Below are positions 1 through 12,719 of a stretch of DNA of 64,000 bases, piece by piece. The notes under the pieces are model-generated. The model did no database searches. It was not told where the DNA came from and saw only the letters and a list, made by a program, of their open reading frames with translations. The translations under genes were made by a program, and so were the position numbers. Source of the DNA: Morinoia aosen (taxonomy: Eukaryota; Arthropoda; Malacostraca; Amphipoda; Talitridae); NCBI GenBank assembly GCA_030386875.1, contig CM059562.1, positions 43,111,757-43,175,756 of the forward strand, read 5' to 3'. Numbering within the stretch: position 1 is the stretch's first letter; the number at the start of each line of letters is the position of its first letter.

Positions 1-1359
1 CGTGTTGCGTGGAGTACTGACGGAAATTTTATCTCACGACTACTCTTCGCATCATTTTTATAAAATGATTTTTCTTCCTCGATGGTGTCTAGAGACACAT
101 CGGGCTCCTGAGGGAGTAGATAGGGATGTTGCAAGCTCCCCTTATCCTCTGCCAGCCCTAAATTAGATCGTCTCGGATGCGTTATTCTTCCACTTGAACT
201 TTTCTCGCGCATTTTGTTTCCGTCACCTTCTATACTGCCCAGGACTTTCCTCGAGCACACAATTTAGAAATACACAGCACTATCATCATTGATGGTGTAG
301 CGACAAAATATTCACCCTGAGATACGCTGAAGAGGACAGCCTCTACGAGCAAATTTTCCAAACGAAGCTGGGAAATCACATCCATCATCTGAAGAGCACG
401 AATCCCCAAAATAGACCAAAGCATTACCTCCTTCAGCCTACTTTCCATTCAGTTTACGAAAAAAGGAGCAATATGCACAACCGGTTAAATTTTGCCCTCT
501 TATTCTGAAGAGATTTTCACGATAAAACTTGGTTTCGCACGTGGTGGGAGCCGTGCTACCAAGGCTATGTCGGCTAATAGGACCTTATTTCACGCAAGAT
601 CCAGTGGTCATCACAAAGGCCAAAGAATCAAAATAATCACAAATGTATCACACACCTAATGTCTACAAAAGACAAAACACAATTGAGAACACATGGAAAC
701 AATTGACAAGAACTAGGCCAGCCCTGCACAGCACCACCGCGACAGGCGGGAGGAGGGAGCAGCAAGCTGCGCGTCAACATCACCGGATCTCACGAGCTTA
801 GCGGCCTCTTCTCGGTAAACTGAACCCCAAGTTCTCAACTGCGTCCTCAGATGGGAGCAGCAGCGCGAATGTTATGGCCGAGCTACCGCAGTTTTCAACG
901 CGAATACCACACGACACTTTTCACTGAATTCAAACTAAGTAAAATTACAAAATTGTCAGATCTAGTACATTCTTCGTATGATATAAAGTCATCATTTTCG
1001 TGGCGCGACAGCAAAAAATGCATTCAGCGAAGAAATCCTAATTAAGATAGCAAAAGAGGGCAATATCTAATTTTAATCAATTAACTTCGTAAAGGAAAAA
1101 AATTATAATTTTGAAAACACGGAAAAATTCAGTCAAGGTTCAAACATCAAGGCATAATGCATTGATAAGTAAGCATATTTATCTATTAATCCAATCACGG
1201 TTAGATCTCAATTTGCGCAGAGTTAAATGCGCTCGTGACAAACAGGGAAGTTAAAATTTAAGTTGCGCCACATGGGGGGCTAATTCCAATGCATGGGCTG
1301 GCATAACTCGCGGCACTGTCAAAAGACGAACATCTTGAAGAGACGGGTGAATTAGGAAA
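1..1359. other. No gene recognised
   Basis: I see no gene or repeat family that I can name here. A locally GC-richer patch at about 721-880 stands out from the AT-rich surroundings, and short open frames on both strands carry no recognisable domain. Confidence 0.4.
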
Positions 1360-1727
1360 AATGGAACGTAAGATTAGACTAGATGTGCGTTCAAGCCTCT
1401 CTAACCAGAACAAAGGCGTTCCAAAGAGAGGAAGGCACCATTTAGTAAGGAGTTGAGGGAACTCGGAATTTATGCTCAATTTGCATAGAAAAAGTACGTT
1501 GAGAAAAAAGTTCGTGAAACAAGATAAAAGTTGTGGAAAAGCGTCGTAAGTGCTGAAAGCAGAAAAGCAGGACAGCAGTGGATCGAAAAAAGATGGTCCG
1601 TAACAAAACAAAAACCTATTTCATTACAACAAAAAGGAAGCCTACCTAACCTTTAGCTCGGGCCCTCACATGGTTCCCCTGGGATCGCTAATTCCCATTG
1701 ATACAATAGTTGTATCCCCCTGAGGGG
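1360..1727 (-). repeat. Family R interspersed repeat, near full length
   Basis: Read on the minus strand, this begins with a head of the form CCCCCTCAGGGGGATACAAC, runs through GAGCTAAAGGTTAGGTAGGC, GTTACGGACC and ACTAAATGGTGCCTTCC, and ends near TAGTCTAATC. It is one of about 16 copies of a roughly 370-bp repeat in the window. The family ends in short TAA or TAATC-type tails, and one copy (52030-52377) has a 13-bp target duplication, so it spreads by target-primed reverse transcription. I see no clear A and B box, so SINE versus truncated LINE is open. Confidence 0.8.
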
Positions 1728-1803
1728 GCTTACCTAACCTTTAGCTCGGAACCTCACTTCTGGGATCACCAATTCCCAAAGATACAATAGTTGCATCTCC
1801 ATG
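1728..1803 (-). repeat. Family R head fragment
   Basis: The first 75 or so bases of family R in the same (minus) orientation, stopping at TAGGTAAGCC and joined directly to the head of the next copy. The abrupt junction suggests that one copy inserted into another, or that a dimer formed. Confidence 0.75.
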
Positions 1804-4800
1804 AAACTGTCCTCGAGAACGAGATAATAGAAAGAGCTCTGGTTATAACAGGCTCCCCATGTTTGTGCTCGGGCAAACGAGCAGTCATATGTGATGAGAT
1901 GAGAGTGGTATTGAAGCGAACGTAAATAAAGGAACATTACCCGTGAGAGGGACGGGTGGTTGCAGTGCTTGATGAACACTAGTGAAAATATGTGTGAAAT
2001 GCAGCGCGTGGCACTAACTGGTTGACGTTGCGCTGTGATTCACTTGTATCACAAGAAATGAAGCTGGCCTGAAAGACGGCATAAAAGAGCCCTTGTCCGT
2101 CGCGCTAAGGAAGAGCGTACGGCTCAGTGACAGAATTAGAACAGATGCTTAGCAGGGTGATCGGCGAGGATCAGAGTGGCATTAGAAGAGGCTTAGATGC
2201 AATGTGAAACTGACTTTTGCATTCGGACGTTACCGTCGAGAGCATAGCAAAAATAAGAAGGTATATCTCACAGCAGCGGGGGTCTTGAGACTCTGCTTAA
2301 TGGGAGACGCACTTGGAAATTTTTGAGTTTGTATGGAGTACAATGCTATACAATGCAGGAAAATAACAACAATGGATTTCATTCCGAAATAATGAACGAG
2401 GATAGCTCCTTTCTGAAATAAATAAATAGAAACAAAAATACTTTTCAACATTTTAAAAACGTGCATCAACATATTTCTTCAACTATTAATTGCAAAAATT
2501 AAAGCGAGTCAAATTCCCACACCAAAAACGTTTTTTCCATCTAGTAAACATCAATGAATGCACGAGTATGCAATACTCGGCAAACTATTCTTTATAGAAA
2601 CCGAACATGCTATGCCCTAACCATTTCACCAACTAATAGTATTTAGATATAACTAGCATACGTTAAACAGGAATGTTGGAATCGCAATGTTTTTTTGACA
2701 AAATTTTTATAATTTGTGAGTTTATGATTTCAAGACGAAAACGATCGTTACATAAAAATCGCGTGCATAATTAAATTTTGCGTGCATATTATTGAAAGAT
2801 GAGGAGAATTGTAAGCAGCGTTGATTCGTTAACTTTGAAAGTGTTAGAACGACAGCTAAAATCTAGTTCCGAATCCCGTGAACGTTGGCTTGCGATATAC
2901 GGAAGTTACAAAATCTTCGCCTGTCTTACCGACACGACAATCGAAAAATGATAATTGCTTTCCGTTTTCAGTTTTCATAGTAAATTTAATTCAAGGATGT
3001 TTCTTATTCAAATAATTAGGGAAAGATTGAGCATGTGAAGTGCTTTTAAAGAGCAGGAAAGTATCATCAATAGGACAATAAAATGCGGACTTGACGAGGG
3101 AAGGATAATTAGCTAGCCATTTTTCTCGTGTAAGCACAAAAAAAATATTTGCGAAGGTTAATTCGTTCCTCCTGGCAATACCCTCAATTTGCAGGTAAAA
3201 TTCTCCGTAAGCATGAAAAAGAATTCAAGACAACGAGGGCAAGCAACGCCTTCAAGAAATTTTGATTAAGTCCTGTCACTTTATCGTCAGGCGCGAGAAA
3301 CGAGGAATTTAGTTACATCTTTATGGTCTCATGGAGAGGAATTTTAACAAGTTCTCAATGTCAAATGACACCATAGTTAAATATTTGACATTCGTGACGA
3401 TTTAAAACAGGGACTAAAAATTTGGCCAGTTTAAAAATAGGAGTATTGATAGCTACAAAGATTGGTCAAAATTGAAACATGGAGGCCAAGTCAGGCTTGT
3501 GAAATTTAGGTAGGTTCTACAAAACACCAGGACTAGATGCTAAAAGTAGTTTGGTGGGAGGTGCTAAACTGAAAACTATAATTTACTACAACCTTCAGCT
3601 TTTCGGTACGAGTGCGGCCCGTAGTTTCTTCAAACTGCTCCGTGGAAGGCCTTGCATAGCGTCGGACAGCGATAAAATTTGGAATAGATTTACTTTGGCC
3701 GGGAAAACTTACTCGCACCAAACCCACCACCTACAACATGCTGCATTCTCGTAGCAGTGTTTTAATGAAGTTCTTAGTATGAATATTGAATGCATTTTCC
3801 TGGCTGTCTTAATTCATTTCTAAAATGACATTCGTAGAACATGAGTGAGTATAACGAGCCAAATCAGACAATGAATTATGTTCAAAACAAAAATTTGCAG
3901 AAAATTGGCAGTACAATGCAAACAAATAGGGGAGAAAAACCTTAATATATACTTTTTGGGCTATGCTTCAACCATCTAGAGAAACAGTTGAGAAAATTTG
4001 TGGATAAACATATTGACTGACAAATAATATATAATGTTTGGTAAAGGTAACAGCACTGGCAATAGTACATCAGAGCAGGGAGGTTTTTTCACACAAAAAA
4101 ATACTTCAGTTCAATGAAGATCTCTGAAGTGTAACTGATAACACTTATGAGCAAACTATAATTTCAATTACAAAAGCTCCACAGCACAAATATCCATACC
4201 TCTCATGCCATACAAACACCACATCCCAGTTACCTACAAAGCTTGAGTATCATGGCGCACCTTCCATTGTGTCTATAAATTGCCCATTAACCTCTATCAA
4301 ATACTCGTATTTATAAAAACTCAACATTCCATAGATATACTATTCAATACAAATTTGAACTTCAATCAGCAGTGTAAATTTGTACTAATTGAGTTAATGA
4401 AGAAAGTGATGGAAGCTAAAAAAACGCAGCAGTAAATTGAAAACAGATGTAAGGTTTATAAGCAAAAAAGAAAGCCTATTCTATTTCAACAAGGAAAGCA
4501 GGTCTCCCTGAACTCCAGCTTTCCTTGAAAAAATACCTCCACCATCATTTTGAGAAGAGGGGGAGTTTAGGTACAACACAATAGTGAATGATTTAAATGA
4601 TTTGAGGTGTTTTAAAGGAGAAACCTTGGAGAATAAGGCCACCTCTTTAACAGGCATTACCTGTGAATGACACCAGAGTTGCAATTAGATATAAACAAAT
4701 GATAGTGTTGAAAGTTCAACCAGATAATGTGGTGGCATCAATCAAAATATTTCAGCACACAGAGAGAGGAATGATGAAATAGTTAAGGTAGAACAGGACC

Positions 4801-7800
4801 TACACTGAACAATTAATGCACATGTGATCAGTTGAATATGGAAGAATAGCTCTAAGACCATTATTGATCTCCATTGTTTACAATTTCGTCAGTAGAGCTT
4901 CCAACTCTCCACTGCAACTGGGTCCTATCAGCAACATAGTAACTATTATTTTGTCCAAAAAAAGTATGTGAAAATTCCTGAGAAATGGCTTATGCTGCAC
5001 ATTGCATCTTCAAAACAGTGAATGTTGCTCCAAAGCAAGTAAGGCTCATGCTGATAATGTTTGATGTGAAGGCTTCTGGCATTGCTGGTCATCAAACTCC
5101 AAATTAACATCCTCAGAGAACAAAGCAGGTCTTCAGGGAATGGTGCCATTAGCCCTCACAGTTCAAGCCACAAATGGCATAAAAATGTTGAAAGTTTAGT
5201 TTCAAATTCAGATTACACTTTTTTAATTTTTTCTTGTTGTGTGAGGCATTTGTGTGTGTACCAGAGCCCTCAATTTGTTGCATCTTACACATTCACATAA
5301 AATCAAAGATACACTCAACACCAGCAAAAATCATTCAGCCTTATTGTAGCCAGCATTGCAGAAATGTACATAAATTCTCTTTTTGTGAGTAAGGCACATA
5401 TCAAATTTAACAATCTATTATGTAATTTAGTCAATCATTGTGTTTTATCTTAGGAAATGCCGTTGATAGCTAACCTCACCATGTTCACATGCTGGTGGTA
5501 AGGATGTTCTCATGTTAATTTGGACAATCAGCTATCCAAAAAACTATGCAAATGAAATTAGTATGGGCTAACACGTTGACAAGTATATTCTCTTCTACAA
5601 GCTCCTGGCCCACAAAAGTAAAACGTTCACTCAAAGAACAAATTTCAGGCCCCATCACTAATGCTTAACAAATCAGCTAGTGATGACTTAGAAAACAGTA
5701 GTCAACAGTATGAACTAACTAGTAAAAAAATGTATTCTAGAGCTTTAAATGAGACATGAACTTAACTATAAGTACAACACCAGTAGCATTGTTTCTCACA
5801 GCTTCATAAAACAATCCCTGGACATGTACTCCTTTCATTGTTGGCAGCCATTTGGTAGTAAAGTACGCTACCACATCTTAATGACTGCATAGTTTTATTT
5901 GATAAAGCAGCATCAAAACTGAAAATATCACAATATTTGGTATGTGCCACAGGTTAATTTTTTTCTTAACCCAGATTGACATTAGAATCACTCCAGTTGT
6001 ATAGCTAGCACCTAAAGTGATAGAGTAAAGAAATGAAGAAGCTAAATTTTAGGGTAAAATTACCTAATCTGAAAAATGATCATGAAGTAGTATAAGCAAG
6101 ATCATTTCAAATTTATTACTCTAATTTATTATGTAAGAAAAATTTAATTTTGTATTCTGCAAATACTCTATATTGAGCCTTGGGAGACAAGCTCTAAGCC
6201 AAATAACTGTTTTAGAAAAAGCACAAAGAATCTTGAAATACAAAAATTTGAAATAATGAGATAAATTTAGATTGAAATTATGCTATTGAAGTTCATTTGA
6301 TGGTCTTTTAAATGAAAACTGTCAAGGCCTCAGTTGGTAGATGGAGAAGGTATGTTTCTCAATACTAAACAAGATAATAAGACAGCCGTAACGTATGGGC
6401 TCGACAGTCTTCAACACTTGGTAGAATTATCAAACAGAATGTGCAATAACAAAATGCCTAACTCAAGAAGCATCACATAGCGTACCTATCTCACACTCAT
6501 AAGTTAAATACTACCTAAATTCAAACAAAGTTTTATAAAACAAGCTGAGCTCAGCTTGTGGCCAATGTATGTGATTTATGGAGGAAATTTTTTTCCTATA
6601 GTTAGCTCAGAAGCCTTCTACTACCAAAGAACTGCAGGTTGTCATTAAGAATACATAGCAGCATGATGCGGTAAATTGTTAATCTAGGCCATACTTCAAT
6701 CATCCTACTGAAAGTTTCAAAAATATACAAGCACAACAACATGCTTTCACCAAGCAAATTGTTTGGTTAGCAGATATTTAGAAGCATACAAAATATAGAT
6801 TATAAACTTTAGGCTGTTCAATTAATGTATTTATTTCAACTGTAATTTTGCAAGTAAATTAATTTCTTCTCTTAATAGATCATAACATAGAGTAAAAATT
6901 CTCCTGCTCTGTCTGTGCACAAGCTGAATAGTAAGGATGAAGTGTCCCACAGACAGCACCATCAGAACATTTGATCATGTGATACTGAGCTCTGCCGAAG
7001 TACTCAGGGCTAGCAGGATGATGAAAGTAAACAGCTCTAGTCATCTAACTGTAAAAAGCAATGGAGCTAAGGCTTTCCTCAGGGATGTGCAAAACAGATC
7101 TCAGCAGCAGCAATACAATACTCCTGATGGTACATAAGGAACAGTTAATATGCAATGTATAAACAATTAACATAGCCTTAACTAATGTATTAACCCTTGA
7201 CTGTCAGAATTTTGTACTTATTTCCCCATCATTACAATAACCATTATTAAACTAGCACTAATATCAGGTGGTCACCACCATACAAAATGTGATTGAACTG
7301 CAATTTGGTTGTGAATTTCAAAAAATGCATTTGGACAAAAATTTGACATGAAAATAACTTGATCAGCATTTTCCCTCGGCAACATTTACAGCCCATGGAG
7401 CAGTTAAGAATTAGTAACTATTGACAATTTCTCCCTTGAAAAATGCTACCATCAATGAAAATTTCTCCACTTCATGGTAAATGAATGTTTTTGAAAAATA
7501 CAATACTTCAAACACTGCCTTTAGTGAAATTTAATGTTTCTACTAAGTGTTCCAAATGGGGACTAATGAGAAAGAACTAAGCAATAAAAGTTTTGAAATC
7601 TCACTCTAATAATAATGAATGAATATTTGAACATATTTAATCCAACTAATAGATGTATGGCAATATAATATTACCTTTTCTCCATAATCTGCACCATTTA
7701 CATTCTCTTAAACAAAATTTCATACTGAATTATAGAAAAGTATTCTAGGGACAATTTAAAGCAAAAAATTTATTAGATCATAAGTTAGTTTAGGCTTCCA

Positions 7801-8806
7801 AACACCAACAAAGATTTCTCCCAAAAAGGAAGAAATTATTTCATATGAAATATGCACAAGATGTGACCACTGTCTCAGCACAGAGCAACACAGCAAGAAT
7901 AGAAGTTCATAAACAAAATAGAAATTGAAAAAAAAACTAGAAAGTAATAGGTGATAATTAAAAAGGACCGTAGTAAACAAAAAACGATGATTCTTAACAT
8001 AATAAAAAAATATTCTGTCAACAGAACAAAGCCTTACCCAACATTTATCTGTGCCCCTCACATCTTCCTCACAGGGCACTAATTTAAATAAATTCAATAT
8101 TTCTTTCCTTCTCTGAGAATGTAAAACTAAGAGATGACCAATATCAATACTCATAGGAATATGATATGATCTTTCCACTTTGCAGCAATGTTATGGCAGC
8201 CCTGCTGTTCCCATTCAGAGCGTAAGCTCATAAACTTACAAGTAGCAGGATTCATTAAACTTTGCAGCAAAAAAGAAGAGCATGAATATTTTGATGAGTA
8301 GTTACTCTTTAATCATGCAACTAGTCAGGCAACTTACTGTATACTATATGATACTCTCACACCATTCAACTTAGAAGGTGCACTAGCAACAAAGTTTATA
8401 GCTGATGGTAGAATAAATGGTTAGCTTAGATATTTAATTTTGTAAATTTTTCCATACATAATTGATGATCAAATTGGAATCAAGGTAACGTATTTATAAA
8501 ACTTGCCTAACCATCCAAAAATAGATACTTGAGGTAAGGTATGAAGTGCTAAGAGAAATATAGAATACAATATATTCATCTTTCAAGATGAAGTTACAAC
8601 TCATTTGTAGATATTTCTATAATATTCAAATTCAGAGCAGCATTAGTTTCACTTTGAGATACTTCAACCTAGACCACTGATCTTTGATCCAAACCAACTT
8701 GAATAGCTTGGTAAAGGTACTGTCAAAATTACTCAAATTCATACCAATTTCAAGTATGATAAATATAGAGCATGTAAAGCTAATCAACTAGCACAGGCTT
8801 AGAAAA
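1804..8806. other. Long AT-rich stretch, no gene placed
   Basis: AT-rich sequence without recognisable protein domains. It would be intronic if the minus-strand gene starting at 12412 continues this way. Around 4460-4500 there is a short minus-strand match to family R (TGAAATAGAATAGG). An open frame of about 45 codons at about 8043-8178 (minus) ends at a plausible donor, but it has no identifiable family and weak acceptor support. Confidence 0.4.
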
Positions 8807-9277
8807 GGTATTTTTTCAGAATAACATACTAAGCAATTTTCAAAATTTTCTTGCTTGAAACATGGTAATCACATCAAAATAAACAACTTTTCTCCTATGC
8901 CATTTCCGGCACAAATGAGTATTTAACGAGTTATAGCGGTAGGTTTAGTTTCGTGTTCCATAGCAGTTTCAGCCATTCAAACAGCAGAAACCATTGCACG
9001 CTCGAGCTGTTAGAGTATGTGGTTAGGTTAACTTATATTACGTTAGGTTAGTATGCTAGTCTTCCCCTCAACATTTCCTCTGCCCCGAATGTAACGGTTT
9101 CTGCTGTTCGTAGTATAACTGCAATGGAACACACAAATTAACCTAATGCTCTAACTAATTGAATACTCATTTCTGAAAGAAATGGCATAAATGAAAAGTT
9201 GTTCATTTTGATGTGATTACCATGATTCAAGCAAGAAAATTTTGAAAATCGATTAGTATATTGTTCTGAAAATTCAC
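8807..9277. mobile_element. Long-TIR nonautonomous element, B-related
   Basis: Two inverted arms of about 170-180 bp (roughly 8807-8990 and 9105-9277) flank a centre with GGTTAGGTTAAC-type sequence. The arms share the blocks ATAAACAACTTTTC, AAATGAGTATTTAACGAG and AGCGGTAGGTTTAG with the B elements at 10247, 11483, 31936 and 32639, but the terminal 30 bases differ. There is no open frame of note. I could not fix a clean target duplication, so the ends are good to about 5 bases. Confidence 0.75.
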
Positions 9278-9975
9278 GTAAGAAAATAATTAATTTTCTA
9301 ACATGTGAAGTGAATTATGTAAGCATCCATAATATTGCCATCAGATAATGTTCCCACTATTCCATAAACTGCATCAGAAAATTCACTTACAATCCTGATT
9401 TGAACATGCACTTGGGGAAAAATATAACTCTTTTCCTGGTTAAAATGAAACAAACTTGAATAACCAAGTGCTATACCTTGCAGTAATAAAAAAATGATTA
9501 TGTTTCATAGAACAATGAATACAGCAAAAAATGATGAGCTCAAGTTTATTACTGATGCACAAAAATAATAAAGTTTAATATGGAAATAGAATAATTAAAA
9601 GCACTATAAACTAATTTTACTTCAAAGTATGAGGGTTAATGTTAAGGAGATGCAACTAATTGATTTTTGAAATTTAGTGGCCAGTATGATGGTAATTATA
9701 TCAAAATTAACAACTTTTCACCTATGCACTTTTAAGGGCAAATAAGTATTTAACGAGTTATAGCGGTAAATTACTGACCGGGTCAATATTGAATTTAATG
9801 TTGTCAACAAATTTCATAATTTTGTAGGTATAAATAGGTATTATGGTCAATTTTAAGACGTTTTACATGAATGACATTCTGCCTGGTGATGCGTTATTTT
9901 TGAATTATTCAACTTTGAAGCTGGCTTGTGCGCGCCATGGAAGCGCGCGCGGCTAGCGTATTTTAATCAATAACC

Positions 9976-10240
9976 GAAGCTAACCCCCCTATTACAAACG
10001 TAAAAAGGTCGAGTCGTGAGGGTTAGCCACAGTTCTTTTAGTGAAAATTATAAATAAAGGTTTCTAGTGATGTTTGTTTACAACGACTCCAAGATGGCTG
10101 CCGCCATGGCGGCAGCCATCTTGGAGTTGTTGTAAACAAACGTCACTAACTAGAAACCTTTATTTATAATTTTCACTAAAAGAACTATGGCTAACCCTCA
10201 CGACCCAACCTCTATACGTTTGTAATAGGGGGTTAGCTTC
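9976..10240. repeat. 265-bp near-perfect palindrome
   Basis: It begins GAAGCTAACCCCC and ends with its complement GGGGGTTAGCTTC. Almost the whole length folds on itself. The centre near 10106 is GCCGCCATGGCGGC within CAAGATGGCTGCCGCC. The CAAGATGGC arms resemble the animal YY1 motif, which is only a resemblance. It lies inside the family A element and is probably a snap-back MITE; its own target duplication is not clear. Confidence 0.85.
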
Positions 10241-10246
10241 CGTTTC

Positions 10247-10794
10247 GGTAAATCTGAAGGATATGTCAGTTATCGATTTTGTAAATTTCGATGCCTTAGC
10301 ATAGTTAATTAGATCGAAATAAACAAGTTTTCTTCTATGCACATTCCGCCTCAAATGAGTATTTTATTAGTTATAGCGGTAAATGACTTACCGCAACTCC
10401 AGTGTTTGAAGCGGCAAGTTATTCAAGAAGCACGTCGGACAGCAACACTCCAAAGCGCACTCTCTTCCAGCGCGATCATTGTCAAAGACGAAACCAAACC
10501 TACCGCTATACCTCGTTAAATACTCATTTGACGAAAAAAGTGTATAGAAGAAAAGTTGTTTATTACGATGTTATTACCATGATTCAAGCAAGAAAAATTC
10601 GAAAATCGATGAGTAGCTGTTTATTCAAGCGCATTCGTCATCAAAGACGAAACTAAACCTACCGCTATAAATCGCAAAATACTCATTTGAGACGGAGAGT
10701 GCATAGAAGAAAACTTGTTTATTTTGATTCAATTAATTAGGTTCAGGCACCAAAAAGTGGAAAATCGACAACTGACATATTCTTCAGATTTACC
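10247..10794. mobile_element. Family B element, 548 bp
   Basis: The terminal inverted repeats start GGTAAATCTGAAG at both ends, and the arms are long. A perfect 8-bp duplication TCCGTTTC sits at 10239-10246 and 10795-10802. The interior holds mirrored modules with AAATGAGTATTT and AGCGGTAAATGACTTACCGC. It has no coding capacity. It inserted at the edge of the palindrome inside family A, so it is among the youngest layers of the nest. Confidence 0.92.
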
Positions 10795-11482
10795 TCCGTT
10801 TCTATTACAAAAACAATTACTGCTTTTCCACAAAAAAAGGCCATTCAGGAGCGCCGTTAGTATAACTTCAAACTTAAATAACTCAAAAACTAAGCATTTG
10901 CGGGCACATTGTCATTCATGTAAAACGTCTTAAAATTGACTACATTTCCTATCTAGGCCCTATACCTACAAAATTATGAAATTTGTTGACAACATTCAAC
11001 TCAATTTTGACCACTGACCGCAACTCTAATGTTTGAAGCGGCAAGAAATTTATCAAGCACGTCGGATGGCAACACTACAATTGACTCTCCCTTACGGCGT
11101 GCTTGAACGATCAAGCGCATTCGCGGCATCTAAGACGTAAATAAACACAGCTCTATAATTCATTATTTTGGGGTGATAATTTCTACCTATTGTGTTATTA
11201 AATAAAAGGTCTTAGATTTGAGTTCAGGCTCAGCGGGGCCGCCAAATAATAAATTACGAAGCGCCCAAACGTACTCTACCCAAACAGTCCAAACTAAACC
11301 TACCGCTCTAACTCTTTAAATACTCATTTGCCCCAAAAAGTGCATAGAAGAAAAGTTGCTTATTTTGATGTAATCACGATGACACAGGCAACAAAATTTC
11401 GAAAATAGATTAGTTGCATCTCAACATTAACGGGTACGAGGTACACATTTTAAGAAGATTTAAGGTAGGAAGAAGTTTTAAC

Positions 11483-12029
11483 GGTAAATCTGAAGGACTT
11501 GACAGTTGTCGATTTTCCACTTTTTGGTGCCTGAACCTAATTAATTGAATGAAAATAAACAAGTTTTCTTTTATGCACTTTTCGTCTCAAATGAGTATTT
11601 TACGATTTATAGCGGTAAGTTTAGTTTCGTCATTGATGACGAATGCGCTCGAATAAACAGCTACTCATCGATTTTCAAATTTTTGTTGCTTGAATCATGG
11701 TAATAACATCGAAATAAACAACTTTTCTTCTATACACTTTTTTCGTCAAATGAGTATTTAACGAGGTATAGCGGTAGGTTTGGTTTCGTCTTTCAAGGCA
11801 GAGCGCTGGAAGCGAGACGCCATTGCAGTATTGCCATACAAATCGATCAAAGAATTTCTTTCCGCTTCAAAGACTGGAGTTGCGGCAAGTCATTTACCGC
11901 TATAACTAATAAAATACTCACTTAAGACGAAAAGTGCATAGAAGAAAACTTGTTTATTTTCGTGTCATTAACCATGTTTAGCCATTACAATTTGCAAAAT
12001 CGACAACTGTCATGTCCTTCAGATTTACC
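11483..12029. mobile_element. Family B element, 547 bp
   Basis: GGTAAATCTGAAGG at the left end and its complement CCTTCAGATTTACC at the right. Flanks GTTTTAAC (11475-11482) and ATTTTAAC (12030-12037) are an 8-bp duplication with one mismatch. Module order matches 10247-10794. It lies in the presumed first intron of the minus-strand gene. Confidence 0.88.
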
Positions 12030-12343
12030 ATTTTAACTACAGAACGATTTCCCACTGAACAAAAAGAAGTAAAATTCAAATTTAAATAAGTAAATACAAG
12101 AGAACGCTTCAAGAACACTAAAAATAACACAGAAGTAAATTTCTTTGTGAAATAAAATAAATAATATCAAGGAAAAAAACAGCATTTATGTATCGAATTT
12201 CAAAACACTGCCGAAGCTGAGATCGCGCGGAGAGAGCGACGGCGTGGGTTACCTCAGCTCACATTATCAACGATTATGGCGCGGAGATTTTTCAGTGATA
12301 AATTACACTACAAGATCAATTTAAAGCTTACGATCAAACTAAC

Positions 12344-12412
12344 CTTCTGACCGACAGAATCTCCATCAGTACGCATCCTTTTGTTATACGGACCGTCTCC
12401 GTTAAAAGACAT
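12344..12412 (-). CDS. First coding exon of an unrecognised gene (minus-strand paralogue)
   Basis: ATG at 12412-12410; 23 codons encode a peptide beginning MSFNGDGPYNKRMRTD and ending VGQK, followed directly by a GTTAGT splice donor in phase 0. The basic KRMR cluster could be part of a nuclear localisation signal. The strongest evidence is the paralogous exon at 30536-30601: among 15 shared residues about ten use a different synonymous codon, and the donor falls at the same place. That pattern indicates purifying selection on protein. I do not recognise the family; an RNA-binding or nuclear protein is a guess from the Gly/Arg-rich start. Later exons should lie at lower coordinates but were not found. 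Confidence 0.75.
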
Positions 12413-12454
12413 GCCGATTTTTAACTGTTTATTCTCGAGACGCGACCACACAAC

Positions 12455-12489
12455 CAACCGAACAGCTCGCTTGAGTCACCTCAACTGCG
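12455..12489 (-). promoter_or_regulatory. Conserved 5' UTR block of the minus-strand gene
   Basis: Read on the minus strand, CGCAGTTGAGG, then ACTCAAGCGAG, then TGTTCGGTTG. About 31 of 35 bases match 30460-30494, at a similar distance upstream of the paralogous ATG. This is either retained 5' UTR homology or a core-promoter or translation element. Confidence 0.65.
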
Positions 12490-12719
12490 GAAAGTCGGTA
12501 GACGCGTTTGTTGCATCTACATCTACCTTCAAACCGCGGAACGTTTTTCGTAACAAAATTTCAAAACATTCGAATTTGCATCAATTTTTAGAAATTAGAT
12601 AAACGTTTTGAAAATATTCAACGCTATACTACATTTTAAGGTGGTTTCACTAATTGAAATACCTAAGTTTCCTATGAGTCGCAGTTTTCTATAAAATTAT
12701 TATTTATGTATTTTTAGGG

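Larger units (their letters stand above)
9781..11012. mobile_element. Family A element inserted in the B-related element
   Basis: The ends are GGTCAATATTGAAT and its inverted complement (right end ...TCAATTTTGACC). A perfect 8-bp target duplication ACTGACCG sits at 9773-9780 and 11013-11020. Both arms contain AAGACGTTTTACATGAATGA and are homologous to the intact copy at 31221-31759. This copy is swollen by a palindrome (9976-10240) and a complete B element (10247-10794). It has no transposase. Long TIRs plus 8-bp duplications fit Mutator-, hAT-, P- or Merlin-type mobilisation; I cannot choose from the ends alone. Confidence 0.9.
9635..11433. mobile_element. Outer B-related element carrying nested insertions
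   Basis: The terminal inverted repeats begin GTTAATGTT, followed by GATGCAACTAAT, at both ends. Flanks GTATGAGG (9627-9634) and GTACGAGG (11434-11441) look like an 8-bp duplication with one mismatch; the exact right end is uncertain by two bases. Of its roughly 1.8 kb, 1.23 kb is a later insertion (9781-11012). Joining 9780 to 11021 restores the B-family order: AGCGGTAAATTACTGACCG then CAACTCTAATGTTTGAAGCG. Confidence 0.75.

Noticed and set aside
7756..8178. 140-codon minus-strand ORF as a gene
   Set aside because: It starts at a non-ATG codon, its second half is AT-driven low-complexity residues, and only the first 45 codons before a GTAAGG donor look exon-like. The acceptor is weak and no family is recognised.
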